A stretch of 64,000 nucleotides of DNA from NCBI GenBank assembly GCA_021397835.1, contig JAJFZO010000566.1, positions 4,092,001-4,156,000 on the forward strand, read 5' to 3'. The notes under the pieces are model-generated. The model had not been told where the DNA came from. It was given only the letters and a program-made list of their open reading frames with translations, and searched no databases. A program made the position numbers and the translations under genes. Below are positions 1 through 12,512 of the stretch, one piece after another. This DNA is from Moringa oleifera. Its lineage: Eukaryota; Streptophyta; Magnoliopsida; Brassicales; Moringaceae. Within the stretch, counting starts at the first letter, position 1. Each line of letters begins with the position of its first letter.

Positions 1-1500
1 GCTACTTCATCGGCAGAAAGCTATCCATAAACAATTATCTTTAACCTTTAGTAGAAGCTTACAAAAGCTTGAAGAAGGTTGGTTTAGCATAAAGTTTTAC
101 CACCTCACCCTAAATTCACTCCTCTAACTAGTTCCAGAAGCTTCTAAAAAGCTAGGGTTGTTTCTCAAATTCTGTAAACACCTAGAAACAGTCTTTGAAT
201 AGTCAAATCATTTTCATTTCAATTAACCTCTTGCTACCAAATTATTCACTAACTTAAGCACCAAAGTGATCTTATGAGTTACCTCCCTGCTCACCTTCTT
301 CTTAATTTTATAGATTAAAGCTTAGAGGAAACTTTTTCATCACTATAAGCTGACCTCATTGAAGCTCTTCCTTTCTTTCAACACTCACTGGTTCAACTCA
401 CATTTTTTTTACAACAACAGAATATAGAACATCTAACAATACTATTCATTCTTATTCTATAGTTTTTGCTCCTACTTGATACTATTTTATAAGAAATTAC
501 ACGTTATCAGTAGATTGATATATATATTTTTAGACACATAATTTTGCCACTAAGAAAACCTAAAAGTGAAACACATTTTCAAGGATTGGTTATAGGATTG
601 ATCAGGATCGAATCAGTGATTCTCATCCAGTCTAATATCAGTGTGGTTTGTTGGTTCATGGACATTAAAGGGTCATAGATTGCAATCGAGGTTATGAATG
701 GAAATGATCTAGATAAAATTGGAACAGAAGTGGATCAAGATTTAAGCACGAAGGCAATATCATTCTTGGTCGGGTTAATCAAGTTTAAATGTGTTAGGTT
801 AGGAAAGGTTTGTAAAAAATTAATTTTCGATTTCTTCACGAGAACTAAGTGTGGATGGTTGGGATGATGTAGATGACTAAAATAGAAAAGATTTTAAGGA
901 AATAAATGATATTTAAGGATGCAAATCATCATTGAAATCGTTATCATTCAAATCCATATGATTGTTTAAATACATAAATGCATTAAATTCAATAAAAGAT
1001 AAATATTATTCCCAAAATACAAATCAACAGACATCATAAGAACTAAAAAAGAAAGCAAAACTAAGTAGCAACATCAAGGTCCATTGGTGTATCAAAAATA
1101 AAAACATCGTCTTCATTTGCAATAATAACAGGAGTGGACTCAAGAGCTTGATCAAAACTACTATCTTTACAATCTTGATTGTTTAAGTTTAATTCAACAA
1201 TGGAAGGTTCATACTCAATTGACAGAATACACATAGGATCTTATACAATAACAAGAGGAAAAAATGCAACTAAATTAAGATCAAGGGCTGTAGAAGAGTT
1301 CAACCGCTTACTACCCTATCTCTGTAATACATTAAGTAGATTAGCAACGAATTTCAAAAGGCTTGAGCTCGAGCTTCTTCTTGTACTTTTCCAAGCTCAA
1401 TCGAATGGTGATTAGTGAGCTCTTCCCTTACGTTTTAACCTTTGCATATATGTTGGTTTGGGTATAGGATAACTCTACTTTATATTAGCCAACTTTAACT
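1..1500. other. AT-rich intergenic stretch, no gene recognised
   Basis: No reading frame longer than 78 codons is open here and none resembles a family I know. The short plus-strand frame at 1179-1415 has no recognisable motif. The surrounding debris suggests decayed transposon sequence. Confidence 0.5.
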
Positions 1501-1501
1501 C

Positions 1502-1720
1502 TCAATTACTCAAGATCGACTTAAGCCTTTCGATCTTTGATACATATGCATGGACCTTATTAATAGTATCCTTAGTATATTTGTTCATAGCTTCATTCTT
1601 CTTCATGAAATAGAGTAAACTATGGCTACGAATCATTGTAGCAATCAATGATAGGAGATAAACATTGCTTGGCCTAAAAATAGGGAACTTTTTATGAATT
1701 CTAAAATGATAGAATCCCAC
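1502..1720 (-). pseudogene. Short helical ORF fragment A of an unidentified repeat
   Basis: A 72-codon minus-strand frame whose C-terminal half (a stretch around KDTINKVHAYVSKIERLK) resembles the middle of the frame at 3199-3468 (EDTIDGAHIYIAEIKRLK). Two related, short, helix-forming fragments 1.5 kb apart in otherwise non-coding DNA look like remnants of one repeated element or of a duplicated retroelement gene. I do not recognise the family and give no function. There is no sign of exons on either side. Confidence 0.35.
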
Positions 1721-2169
1721 ATATTAGCTATTTTATAATGCTTGCATGAAAATTTTTCATCCCAAATACTAAGGATATATTAGAAAATTTTTGATTCTAA
1801 GATACTTAAGAATTTTCTTAGGATACTCTATATTTAGCAAGGCCTATCGGTATATAACAAGAAGAACATGATAGTTGAGGAAAAGATGCATGTTTTATTT
1901 AATGAAGAACCTAAGATAGAGATAGAAGGAAATTAAAGATGAACTCTTAGATATCATTAAGGAAGTAAAGACACTTGACATCTCTAAAAAAAAGTAAAAG
2001 AAGGTAACATAGATAGACCTATAGTTATTACAGAAGAAAATGTCATGGATATTAATAATAATTTATTGAAGGAATGGAGAGTAGTTTGAGGTCATCCCTT
2101 AAAGCAAATCATAAGTAATCCATCTCAAGGAAGAAAAATTAAATCATCTTATAGGGATTCAAAGGTTAT

Positions 2170-2560
2170 CTTCATCAAGGGTTTAAGATCGAGATTTCAA
2201 GCCTAAGTGTTATTCTCATTAGAACTTTCTTTCATCAGGATCCAAGTCTAATCTGAGAAATTTTAAGTTAGATTGGGATTCTCCTATGATCGGATTAAGT
2301 TTGTTTAGCTTAAATCAAAAGTCTATTACATCGAGATCTGTAAATCAATTGATACATCGAAATCCTTTTGTCATCAAGTTCGAAGCTTTAATATAGTATA
2401 GGATTCTCCTATCATCGAGATTAAGCTTAGAGTGGGTGTTTCCTTCATCAAAGTTTGCAGACATCGAGATATATGTTCATCAAGATTTTATTATCTGGAG
2501 TTGACTCATCGAGTTTTGAAACATCAAGTTTTATTTCATTGATGCTAAGTGTCAATTTTA
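2170..2560. repeat. Degenerate short-motif repeat tract (catcgag / catcaag)
   Basis: The heptamer-like motif catcgag, catcaag or close variants recurs at irregular 20-40 base spacing through this stretch. No uninterrupted tandem unit is visible. It may be a very old minisatellite or part of a decayed retroelement. Confidence 0.35.
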
Positions 2561-3198
2561 TCTTATAGTTTATCAATGTCAGTTAATTCAACAAACCCAC
2601 CAAGTGAAAGTTACTGGCTTTGTTAGATTAAAACTTCATTTGGATTTGATAAATGATCGGAGTTACTAGGGTACTTTAGAATTTGTATTAAGTACTAAGC
2701 TTATTGTCTTGAATATCACGTTTGTTTAGCTAATTTCTTCATTTGATAACCTGAAGTTAAGGTCGAGAAGTAAGAATAACAACAAATACGAGAATGAGTA
2801 TTTCACAATGACAGTTGGATAAATTAGGTTTATTCGAGAGTAGGGTCTCAAGCTGCTATAACTTGAAGCATCTAGACTGGCGCTTGGTACTTCATTTTTA
2901 GGAGTTAAAGTAAGGGCATTTAATAGAACTAGTTGATGAAATATTTCTTTTACAGTTTTAGGAGCTAACTCTTGAATTGTATCTCCTAGTCACACCTCAA
3001 ACTCTTAAGAGTGTATCGATGAAGTCTCAATTAAAGGTGCCACCTGCACTCAATCTAAATTGACTTAAGTTTTCTCTTTAATCCCTTCTACGATCTCTTG
3101 TAAAAGGGCTAACATAGGCAAGTAGCCTGCTCCCTGATCTCGACACTGTATGAACTTGAAAGTTGAAATTCTTATATAACTTGAGATCAGGTCACCTT

Positions 3199-3468
3199 TC
3201 AAAATTTCTTCGCCTCTTCCAAATGGTTCATAATTAGTTCATGCTTGACTTGATCGACTGTAATGCTGATGTTGGTGTGGAATTGGGCTAGCTCGATTTT
3301 GGCATTATCTATAATGAAATCAATCTTATGTGAAATATTCTTTAATCTCTTAATTTCGGCAATGTAGATATGGGCTCCGTCAATAGTGTCTTCAACTGAT
3401 TTATTTATAGACCTGACCTCTTTCACTAAGTGATGGAGATCTGATTGATGGGGATGGACATCAACCAA
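3199..3468 (-). pseudogene. Short helical ORF fragment B, related to fragment A
   Basis: An 89-codon minus-strand frame starting MVDVHPHQSDLHHL and rich in heptad-like hydrophobic spacing, consistent with a coiled coil. The segment EDTIDGAHIYIAEIKRLKNI parallels the frame at 1502-1720, so both probably derive from the same mobile-element protein. No catalytic or metal-binding motif is visible. Function unknown. Confidence 0.35.
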
Positions 3469-4837
3469 ATTATAATATAAAAAGATAGAGATAGTTACCT
3501 AGATCAAAAGAATTAACATCTGATGTAACATTTCAAAGATTAGACAAGTAAACTAAATAGGGAGGAAGGACTCATAGTGTTGAAGCTCATCATGGTGTTA
3601 CCTAATTTCTTCAATGTAGCTACGGTATTTTAAGCATAACATTTTAGTTAGAGATTCGATTGAAGCAATTCAAGATGCTATAGAAAGCTAAGAGATAGTT
3701 GTACAACTTTTAAGTTCAATGCATTTAAAGATTCAAATTACATTAAATCAAAAATCAAGGTTAACTAGGCATAATATTAAACCAAAAAGGCCATCAATGT
3801 AGTTGTAGTACTTGAAACATAACTTCTTCATTTGAACTTGAATGAGAGGTCTAAGGGAGCCTTTTAAATAGGCAGTTATTCTTTGAGAAACCAAGAGGTG
3901 GCATACCAAACACAACAACCTTTAATAACTGTAATCTTTTAATCCTTATGTCGTAGATTAATCATGGACTGGCACCTAACCATTAAATGTGTCAAAAAAG
4001 TGACCTTTTAAAAATAACTTAGTTAAAAGCTAAAATAGATAGTGTGGAAGCTTAATTTAACTAGAGAGTTTCCCACCTTACCTAAGTCTAGGTGAATTCG
4101 AAACCCGATCAATATAGGATCTAATCAATCATGATAGAATTAGTTGGTGATGATCTCAATAAGTAGCATAAAAGTATTTGAACAAAGGCAAACCCCAACC
4201 TTGGCAAATCACAGACTTTGGCATCCTAACCTTAGGAAGCCTTAACTTTGGGAAATTTTAATCTTAACAAATTACCCAAATCTTAACAGAATATCTAAGA
4301 CATGAAGTAAGTGTTCATTCTTGGGTGAGATTCTATACACTTATAATAGTTAACTAGAAAACTGTAAACTCAACAAAAGATATGCAAGATAAATGAGTCA
4401 CCCACATGTACATCATAAACCAATGGTAGGCACATGTATTCTACTCAATGTACCATACTTTTTGATAATTTATGGGCTTTTGCAAAAGACTCCACCTATA
4501 AATGGCCCTTCAATTAAAAGAAGAACTTCCCCCCCCCCTTCAAAATCTTGATAGGCATACACCTTTATTTTTTATACTAGAGAAATTTGAGAGTATTTTA
4601 GTCAACACAAAATTTGAGAGTTTTGTGAGTTTCTCTTTGCTTTCCAGAAGAAGCATAGGGAGAAATTTAGAGTGCACCTAATAGGTAAAAGTCATATAGC
4701 CTCACTAGTTTTTATGTTTGTAATAATTTTGTTTTGATAAACACAAATTTTGTTCCTTCTTACTTTCTTGACATGATCTTCTTGATGCGTTTTTGGTGTT
4801 TTAGTTGCTTTAATAAGCTTTTTCATTACCTTTATTT

Positions 4838-5026
4838 TCATGTTATGTGCCCATGTTTTTTACACAAAAAATAAATTTTAGAATGATGTGTAGCTCTGGA
4901 GTTTTGTTCTTTCACAGATTTTACAAACAAAATCATGTTGTTTTGAGGAATGGAGAACTTATCCATATACTTCTCCTCAATCCTCACCCAAAAAGTATCA
5001 TCTCCTCTTCTTTTTGACAATCCCAA
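4838..5026 (-). pseudogene. Possible PIF/Harbinger ORF1 (Myb/SANT-like) fragment
   Basis: The minus-strand frame begins MGLSKRRGDDTFWVRIEEKY. A 'D-TFW-RI-E-Y' block followed by a Lys-Ser-Val stretch resembles the third-helix region of the trihelix/SANT-like DNA-binding ORF1 proteins of plant PIF/Harbinger transposons. The remainder degenerates. The alternative is coincidence in a short frame. Confidence 0.3.
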
Positions 5027-5577
5027 AAAAACAAGACTCTTTCATTGCATTTTCTTTCAAGATCTGAAAGCTTAGCAATAGTCAATTCTTTAGGTTTTAA
5101 ATAAAATTGTTTTTGAAATTAAGATATGGCAACAGTCATAATCGGGAGTTTTCATCATTCGTGTACTCTCCAAACGGTTTTCTTCAGAATTATTATGTAT
5201 TATTTTGAATAGGAACTAATTTTCAGTTTTTTTTTTTTTACATCACTTGATAGAATACATTTTCATTTAATTGGTATCAATTTTGAGCGTTTATGAGGAT
5301 GTTTATCCTTCTTCACATGTAATTGACTTGTGAACTCAAATTTCTTCGTCAAGGTTGACCATCTTTTTTACAACGTATAGAAAAAAAAAACAAAAGTAAT
5401 TTCTTTGACCAATCGCACCACAAAAAGATTGGTGGTGACTCTTGTTTTCTTGATTTTCATTAAAAGACTAGCTAAAATGAATTTTTAGATTATTATTTTG
5501 TAATTAAACCAAACCAAAAGAGAGAATTTCTTTCCTTAGTTTAGGTAGGGGGAGTACTCGATTTGCTAAGCCCCGTC

Positions 5578-5875
5578 ATGATAGCTAATAGTTGTGCTCA
5601 AACCCAATGGATGAAATAAATCTTAGGAGATTATGGCTAATCCTATAACAACATTTCCATTAGATGTAACAACATTAGTTCTACAAAAATTTTAAAGAAA
5701 CTAGTTTGACACTCAAAAACTAAGCAAATAGAGGTTAGACATCTTTTTTTGGCGATCATGTGCAAAAAGGTGATGTTACTCTAAAATTTATAACAACTGA
5801 AGACTAATTAGCTGATATTTTTATGAAACCCTAAAATATTTTGGAAGATTAAGAGAGAATTAGGAATGAGATTAA
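5578..5875 (+). mobile_element. SIRE-like Ty1/copia RNase H remnant (degenerate)
   Basis: Read through stops and small shifts, the plus strand matches the end of a copia RNase H domain: a Cys-Ala-Gln...Trp-Met-Lys block, an Asn-Asn-Ile-Ser block corresponding to the usual DNTSA, then HSKTKQIEVRHLFL, KGDVTLKFITTED, LADIFMKP and a final RELGMRLINE. The order and spacing are those of plant SIRE/Maximus-type copia polyproteins. Several stops make it non-functional. It is followed by the envelope-like ORF3 remnant and a polypurine tract, as expected for the 3' half of such an element. Confidence 0.75.
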
Positions 5876-6840
5876 TCAATGAAGTATAAACCTTAATAAT
5901 GCTCAAGTATGACATTGCTTCCATTTGCTTGTATTGATTGATTTAAATTACTCATTTGCTTAATATGTTTATGTGGCTATCTTTATGTTCATTAGTGCAA
6001 TAAGTGTATTAAAATTTAGAAAGTCATGTCTCCATTATAAGATAAGGATGAACAAGCCCTAGAACACCCAAAGGGTAAAAGTTGGAACGGTTAAAACTAC
6101 TTAAAAAAGGTCTAATGGTGACACCCACTAATTGGTTGGTGCCACCATTAGAGAGAATAGCTTTAGTGGGATCACTACTCGTCTGGCCAATGGCACCGTC
6201 GACCTAAAGAGACTATATGAAGTCCTCTCTATTTATCACCAAATTTTAAAAACCTTAATCTATGGCTCTCACCTTTCTTAAGATGCTCTCTTTTGTCTCT
6301 AAGATTAAAGGCAAATACACCCAAATCTCTTCAAATCTAAGGTCTAAACACTCTTCATCGCTTATTTAGCTTCAATCTAACCTTAAATCTTACTTGATTT
6401 CATTTAACATGGCTAAAGATTCAAGTAATAAGGGTAGTACATATCAAGCATTCAAGTATCTTGGTTCCAAAACCAAAGGGATTGTTTCTTCATCTTTTTC
6501 TAAATAATGTATGTAAGAACAAATACATTAACGACTATAGCAAATTAAAAATAGCTCTAAGAAGATGCATTGATTTTTTATTATCTTGAGCGACAGGGCT
6601 AAAACCCATTCCAAAAAAAAAATGGATGGCTTCTCTTTTTGTAGTTTAGACCTACCCATGTATGCCTCAAGGTTTTTTTTGTAAACCTTGAGCATTCCCC
6701 AAACAACACTTTTATATCTAGCCATGTACTAGGGTACAAATAAGGTTTTCATATCATGACCTAGCTAGGATTCTAGAAATACCTAATAAAGGATTTGCGG
6801 AACTAGAATACCTCCTATAGTTGAATGGTATGACCATAAA

Positions 6841-7269
6841 ATGACAATAAAAATGCTCAGTGAATACCTACATCCAAAAAGACAAGGCATAGATAGTCGT
6901 CTTATTACTAAGACTAAGGTCCTTCACCATGCTATCGGGCATATCATTTTACCTAAGGTCGGTCATCGAGATGAGGTGACTAATATTGATGCAAACATCT
7001 TGAATAGTATGTTTACTAAGTAGTCTAGTAACCTACCATACATAATGGTCCAAAACATAGTGAATACCTATGAGAAAAAAAATCTCATCTTATCTTATGG
7101 GAATATCTTTATTAAGATATTCACTTATTTTGAGGTATCTTTTCAATACTTACTAGAGCAACTCACCATTAAACCAAAAGATAACAGCTTTATAACTACA
7201 CTTGCACATACGCATCTTAAAGAAATTTCTCGAGGCGTATTAATTAACATTGAAAAGCACACTCATTAG
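6841..7269 (+). pseudogene. Envelope-like ORF3 / putative plant transposon protein domain remnant
   Basis: Two abutting open frames (6841-7023 and 7045-7269), separated by a stop at 7021-7023, read as one degenerate domain. Visible blocks are LHHAIGHIILPKVGHRDEVT, then NLPYIM, then LSYGNIFIKIFTYFEV. This order (HH-I-HI-LP, NLPY-M, LPYG-F-T-F-F-V) is that of the putative plant transposon protein domain found in the third ORF of SIRE-type copia elements. Its position, downstream of RNase H and upstream of a polypurine tract, agrees. The stop and loss of the upstream coding part make it a relic. Confidence 0.65.
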
Positions 7270-8176
7270 GAAAGGGAAATAGTGCATCAAGACACCTCTA
7301 ACAGTAAGGAAGAGGATGAATGTGAAGTGTGACTTTAGAAATGGTACACAACAAATTCCTTAACTTTAGCATTCAAATGGAAAATATGAACGCTAAATAT
7401 GATGCTAAATTTAGTACCATCAAAAATCTTATTTAAATTCAATCTTGTCTAGTGCGAGTGGGTTGGCTATAAGTATTAACCAAATTGAGAACATTCTTCA
7501 CGACCAATTTTTCATAATATTGAGCCATTGACTCAACTAGGTTAGTAGGTTATTGTACTTAAGTTTGGAAAAATGTAAAGACTTTGTAATTTTATTTTAT
7601 TTTATTTTTTGTTATGATGCATTACCTTGAACATGGAATATGACATTGTAATTGACATGATTTATAAACGGCTTTATCCTTTGTTTATGAATGAAGATTG
7701 GGTGAATGACATTGCCATGTTCTTCTTGAATCATATTGGCTAGATTTTGATTCTTTATTATATTGAATATGTTTGTATGAAAATCATGTAAATTGATGAA
7801 TGTCCATTGAAGTGCATCAGTTGATGAAAACTAGTGGATAATGAAAGATGGATGCTGATCACTATAGAAGTGCTAACTTTAAAAGAAAGGCTATCTTTCT
7901 TACATGGACACCCTTTTCATTAATGTCAAAAGGGGGAGAAAGATTGCATATGGCTAAATGAAAACAATTTTTGCATATCATTTTGGAAAGTTAACTTAGT
8001 TATGCATTTAATGCTAGGCTTTCACTTATTGTCAAGTGAACCTTAAATTGAGCATGTTTAATGGGTTCAAATCTTACAATGACATGGTTAAGGGCATAAG
8101 CTAATCAAAGTCACGAAGCTTGCAATATTTTAGATTGGAGATTTATTTTACTTTTTCATTGAAAATTTGTCATCAT

Positions 8177-8200
8177 AAAAAAAAGGGAAATTGTTAGCCC
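8177..8200 (+). other. Retroelement polypurine tract and probable start of 3' LTR
   Basis: A purine run ending in aaaagggaaat is followed at 8192 by tgttagcccc, preceded by 'tttgtcatcat'. This arrangement (TTTGTCATCA, purine run, TGTTAG) is the usual junction between the internal region and 3' LTR of plant copia elements. The far end of this LTR is not clear. A second purine run (aaaagggggagaa) lies at about 7928-7940. Confidence 0.55.
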
Positions 8201-8849
8201 CCTATGGTCTCACATGGCTAAAATGTGGCAACTTATTTTCATGACAACAAACATCTTTGAGAACTAACGTTTAAGTGAAGATGTATAGTTTAGCTTATCT
8301 ATGGAGTGAATCGAGATTATTGAAAGGCTATCATCAAGAATTAAAGTTGTGCAAGTATGAAAAAATGTGGAGAGTAAGAAATGGACTACGTTATCTAGGA
8401 ACCTTTGTGAATCTCCTTACATATGGTCAAAGATGCATCTCATTCTCACGCATGATAAAAAGAACATAAAATTGAATCATACTTTTTAAAGTTTTTAAAT
8501 TCTAAGAGATTCTATCAGAAAATAAGAGATGAATGTGTTTTCAACAAATAAAACTTAGACTTTAAGATTTATATTAAAAAACACAAACCAAGGGAAACAA
8601 AAGTTAAGGACTAACATTAGTTAGTGCTACCACCTACTTAAATGCAAGATGCTTTATATTACAACAATAAGTGCATCTAAATGGCTCTTATGATGATGCT
8701 TTGACAAAATAATTTTTCTAATATTTTTAAAATTTTAATGGCCTACATCCAAGACCACTATTATCAAAACTACATCTTTAATTGTTTATTAACATATTTA
8801 AAATCTTTTAACTTGTAGTAAATTTTTCTTGAAGCAATTTCTGACTAAC

Positions 8850-10130
8850 CTAGAATTTTCTTCCTCAAGTGTGCCTTTTTCTTCTAATTATTTTTCTTTT
8901 CTTTTCTACCTCTAATGCTAGTTTTTCATTTTCTTTACTCAATTTGTTGTAATCATTCCTAAGAATAACATACTTATTTTTCAAGAATCCTAATTCATGA
9001 GATTTCCTTTCAAGTAACTCATTCATATCTTCAAAAGTATTTAACAAATCTTCATAAAACCATGCGGGCTCAAGTATAAGATCAATTACTTCATATGTTA
9101 GTCAACACTTGCTCTCATTCACTTTCGAATGAGCTTTCTTTAATATTGTCTCAAGTGACCTTCAATGTATTCTTTTTGAATTTACTCTTATTCAACAAAT
9201 GGCATTCATCTCAAATTGTGACTCATGGTCATGCACTCATAGTAAGTGATCAAGTCTCTCTCAAACTTTGATATAAAAACTCCTTTTTTTTTTTTTTCCT
9301 TCTTTGCTTCTTTCTTGAAGTCTTTCTTGTTTTGTAAGAATCATTTTAATTGTCTTGTGATAAGGGTAATGTCTTTATCTTCTTGACTCCTATTCTCACT
9401 TGAATTCTTATCATCGATCTTTTTGGACTTAAAGAGCAATTATCCTCTTTTTCTTCCCATCCTCTTCCTCTTTCCTTTGGATTAACATCTGATGAGTCAT
9501 TCGAGGGCCTATGAGCTCCTCAGGAGTCAACTTGTTGTTATCTTTAGTTTCAACAACGGCAGGCTCTCATATGGGAAAAAGACACCTAAGAATCATTCTT
9601 ACAATTTCGACACTAGGATAAGAACGATCATAATTCTTTAATGCAATTATGTTGTCGGTGCATCTAGTGAACATGTCCCTCATTGGCTTTTCCAATTTGA
9701 TCTCAAACAGTTCATACTAACATCCTAATCTTAAACTCTTTTACTTGGTTAATTCCCTCTTATGTGACTTCAAAGGTGTGGCTACTACATGTGTACTTTC
9801 ACAGGTACAAGCTTTACCAAACTCCCTCATCTAAGAAGCAATAGAGGATGTTAATTACTCCAGCATGTATAGCATCCTTCTTTTCCTCATGTATATTCAT
9901 TATCATCCTTAGCTACTTCTATATGATTCACCATTTTAGTAGGGACATAAGGTTCCTTCTCTGCAGCCTTCCAAATATCAAAATCAATTGATTTAAGGTA
10001 GATCTACATCCTAGTTTTTTAACAACTATAAGCACTTCCATCAAAGAATGGGGGCCTAATGATGGATAGTGCTTCTACATCATTAAATTCCATGGTTATC
10101 GTATCATAAGCTTTAAAAAAATTAAGTTTT
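8850..10130 (-). mobile_element. Ty1/copia gag (UBN2 family) remnant, opposite strand
   Basis: On the minus strand, 9480-9720 translates to a recognisable gag/UBN2 domain. Blocks include YELFEIKLEKPMRDMFTRCT, NIIALKNYDRSYPSVEIVRM, ILRCL, and KLTPEELIGPRMTHQM after an in-frame stop. Further downstream on this strand (8865-9047) a charged coiled coil (ELLERKSHELGFLKNKY...) matches the position of the helical region after the gag zinc knuckle in SIRE-like elements. Stops interrupt it. A primer-binding-site-like sequence lies just upstream at 10151-10162, giving the expected order LTR-PBS-gag on the minus strand, opposite to the copia remnant at 5578-8200. Confidence 0.7.
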
Positions 10131-10150
10131 AACTTATCAAAAGCACCTTA

Positions 10151-10162
10151 TTCTGATACTAC
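10151..10162 (-). other. Probable primer-binding site (initiator tRNA-Met type), edge of 5' LTR
   Basis: The minus strand reads gtagtatcagaa here, close to the TGGTATCAGAG sequence that pairs with the initiator tRNA-Met in plant copia elements. It sits between the antisense gag (lower coordinates) and a non-coding stretch from 10163 upward that would be the LTR. The outer LTR boundary is not resolved. Confidence 0.5.
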
Positions 10163-10929
10163 TTATTGGCCTTAGTTATGCAACTTAAGAAAGAGATGAA
10201 TTATATATTTTAAATTTTCTTACTTAGCAAGATTTACAAAATCTAAATACAAACTCTGCAAATTACAAGAACACAATAATATATGCAATGCTGAAATTAA
10301 AGAGAGTAAGCAAATAAAAATCAAATATGGTGATTTTTTATGTGGTTCGACATCTTGCCTAAGTCCATCCCTCCAAGCAACTAGCTTAAGGATTTTTAAC
10401 TACTTTTTCAACCAAGTACACACTTAGTCATTTTTTACTAAGATTTTTATACAAAGTGAATCCTCTCACTTTAAATCTAATTCTTACAGTAAAAAAGAAG
10501 ATACAAGAACGATAATTGTCTCTTAAGAGCGCATTTTGTATAATAAAGAACATTAGCCAAATAGATTGCTCAATGTGAATTAAGTGTGCACTAGGCTTAG
10601 AGAGAAGAAAGAAGAAGATGAATAGTGTTAGACATGTCAGAAAGTTACGTTTTTAAGTTCTCAAAAAGCTATCTGTGCCATGATTAAAAAATATGGCTGT
10701 TACTTACAAAATCACACTTTTTGAAAACTCCCAACCGGTACCATCATAATTGAATCGGTATTATCACTTTAACTAGCCAATACACACAAAATTTTAAATT
10801 TTGACTTAACCAATCAATAGTATCGCTACCAATCGGTAGTATAGAGGCTCTACCTATAGTACTGCTCGTGGCTCAATAGTGTTGCCCAATAGTAGTGTCG
10901 CTCGATGCTTTATCTTATGATTACAGTTC

Positions 10930-11490
10930 ATTAGGATGTTGCCTTTGTATTTTAAGGTATGTTTAAGGCATTCAATTTCAAAGTCTTCTACTTCTGCTAC
11001 CTCATTAATGGAGTTGTGCGCATACTCTAATGCTACTTGGGCCAATGATTCCATGGATCACAAATTTATTATTGGATTTTGCATTTTCTTGAAAATCTCT
11101 TATTTCTTGAAAATGTAAGAAACCAAATGTTGTCTTCAAATCTTCCTTAAAGGCAAAGTATCATATTATGGCTTCTACTACTTATGAGATAGTTTAGTTT
11201 CTTTGGTTGCTTGTAGAAATAAAAGTGTTTCTCAATCATTATGATAATAAGTGCATTTTTACTATTGCATGAAATTTGGTATTTCATGAGTGGATCAAGC
11301 ATATAGAAGATTAATTGTCATATCACCAAGCATCGACATTAGATTGGCATCCTCACATTGCCTTTTATTCCTTTTTCCATGCAAATTGCTTGCTTGTTTG
11401 CCAAGTTGCACTCGATGTCGCATTCCTATTTTTTATTTGGCAAACTTTCGATACTTTTTACAATCACATCATAAATTTGAGGAGGAATGT
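10930..11490 (+). mobile_element. Ty1/copia RT tail and RNase H remnant
   Basis: The plus strand reads, with stops and one or two shifts, as a copia C-terminus: a KSSTSATSLMELCAYSNATWAND block (normally ...AYSDADWA-D), then KFIIGFCIFL, a KKPNVVFKSSLKAKY block (normally KKQ-VVSRSSAEAEY), YEIV-FLWLL, FLNHYDNKCIFTIA, and FHEWIKHIED. It ends at a 'LRRNV' equivalent of the LRGGM terminal motif, directly against an LTR-like sequence. Clearly inactive. Confidence 0.75.
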
Positions 11491-11692
11491 TAGATTAAAT
11501 TATTTTTATTATATTTATGCTTATCTTTATCAAGATAGATTAATTTTATCTTTTACATTTATCTTTAGTCAAGATAAATTAACCTTAATATAGTTTAATT
11601 TCATTTACAAAATTGCTTGTAAGCCTATATAATCACTACTTATTAATGTATTATTATCATGAAAAAGCAATAAAAAAACCCAGTTCTTTTCA
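11488..11692 (+). repeat. Copia 3' LTR
   Basis: It begins tgttagatta immediately after the copia C-terminus, includes a cctatataa TATA-like box and an aataaa run near its end, and finishes ...ttcttttca. TG...CA ends and about 205 bases fit a short plant copia LTR. The matching 5' LTR is not seen in the window. Confidence 0.6.
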
Positions 11693-12448
11693 TTTTTTTT
11701 ATTTTTTTTTTAGTTTTTTGATAATCTTCATAATATATGCTTCATAGGTGATGTTTATTTATAGAACTGTCAACTATGCTATGACCAGGCTAATTGGCCT
11801 TTGTTTGCAGTTTTTTATAAAGCTATACAATATTTAGTGTGTTTTAATTCTTATTTTTTGTAGTATTTTAATATTAAAAATTATTACGATGATTAATAAT
11901 TTATCTCAAAACTAAACAGACTTCACTCCATACAAATTGTGATTAGAGTATGGAAATTAATTCAAGGAATATAATCTGAAATATATAACATGGTTGTTAG
12001 AATAAAATTCCATTAACAATAAAAGCAACATTGAATTTTATAGGTTCAAATCAAGTTAAAATAGAAAGGAGCCACAATAAAAAAAAATTATTGATGGTAA
12101 TACCATGATCCCATAAGATTAGCATTTACCTCTATCGCCTATGAATGGAGATTACAATGCAAGGTGGACCTCTGGCAAATTTAGTAAATATAAAATGATG
12201 GCTCAAAAATGGAAAATGCAATTACTTGGTATATTTTTGTCATTTTGGTTCTAGATATAATGTAATTGTAGTCTTATGGACAATTTAAGTAAATTGGCAA
12301 AAATGAAATTCCTTTTTAGGTATTGTGCTTACCATATTAAGGTTACAAATAAATAAAGTAGATTATATATTGCTTTTTATAAACAAATTACTAATGAAGT
12401 GTGAATCTCTAGTTTCTTGTCAATATCAGTAAAACCTCATATTAAGTA

Positions 12449-12458
12449 CTATATATAC
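12449..12458 (+). promoter_or_regulatory. TATA box upstream of hairpin 1
   Basis: ctatatatac lies 64 bases before the hairpin start. A TATA box at this distance would place transcription start about 30 bases upstream of the hairpin, near a tcacc sequence. The same box and spacing occur in all four units. Confidence 0.5.
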
Positions 12459-12512
12459 CTAATGACATAGTGCTCAATTTTCACCAGCAAAATTACTTCA
12501 AATAACTAGAGA

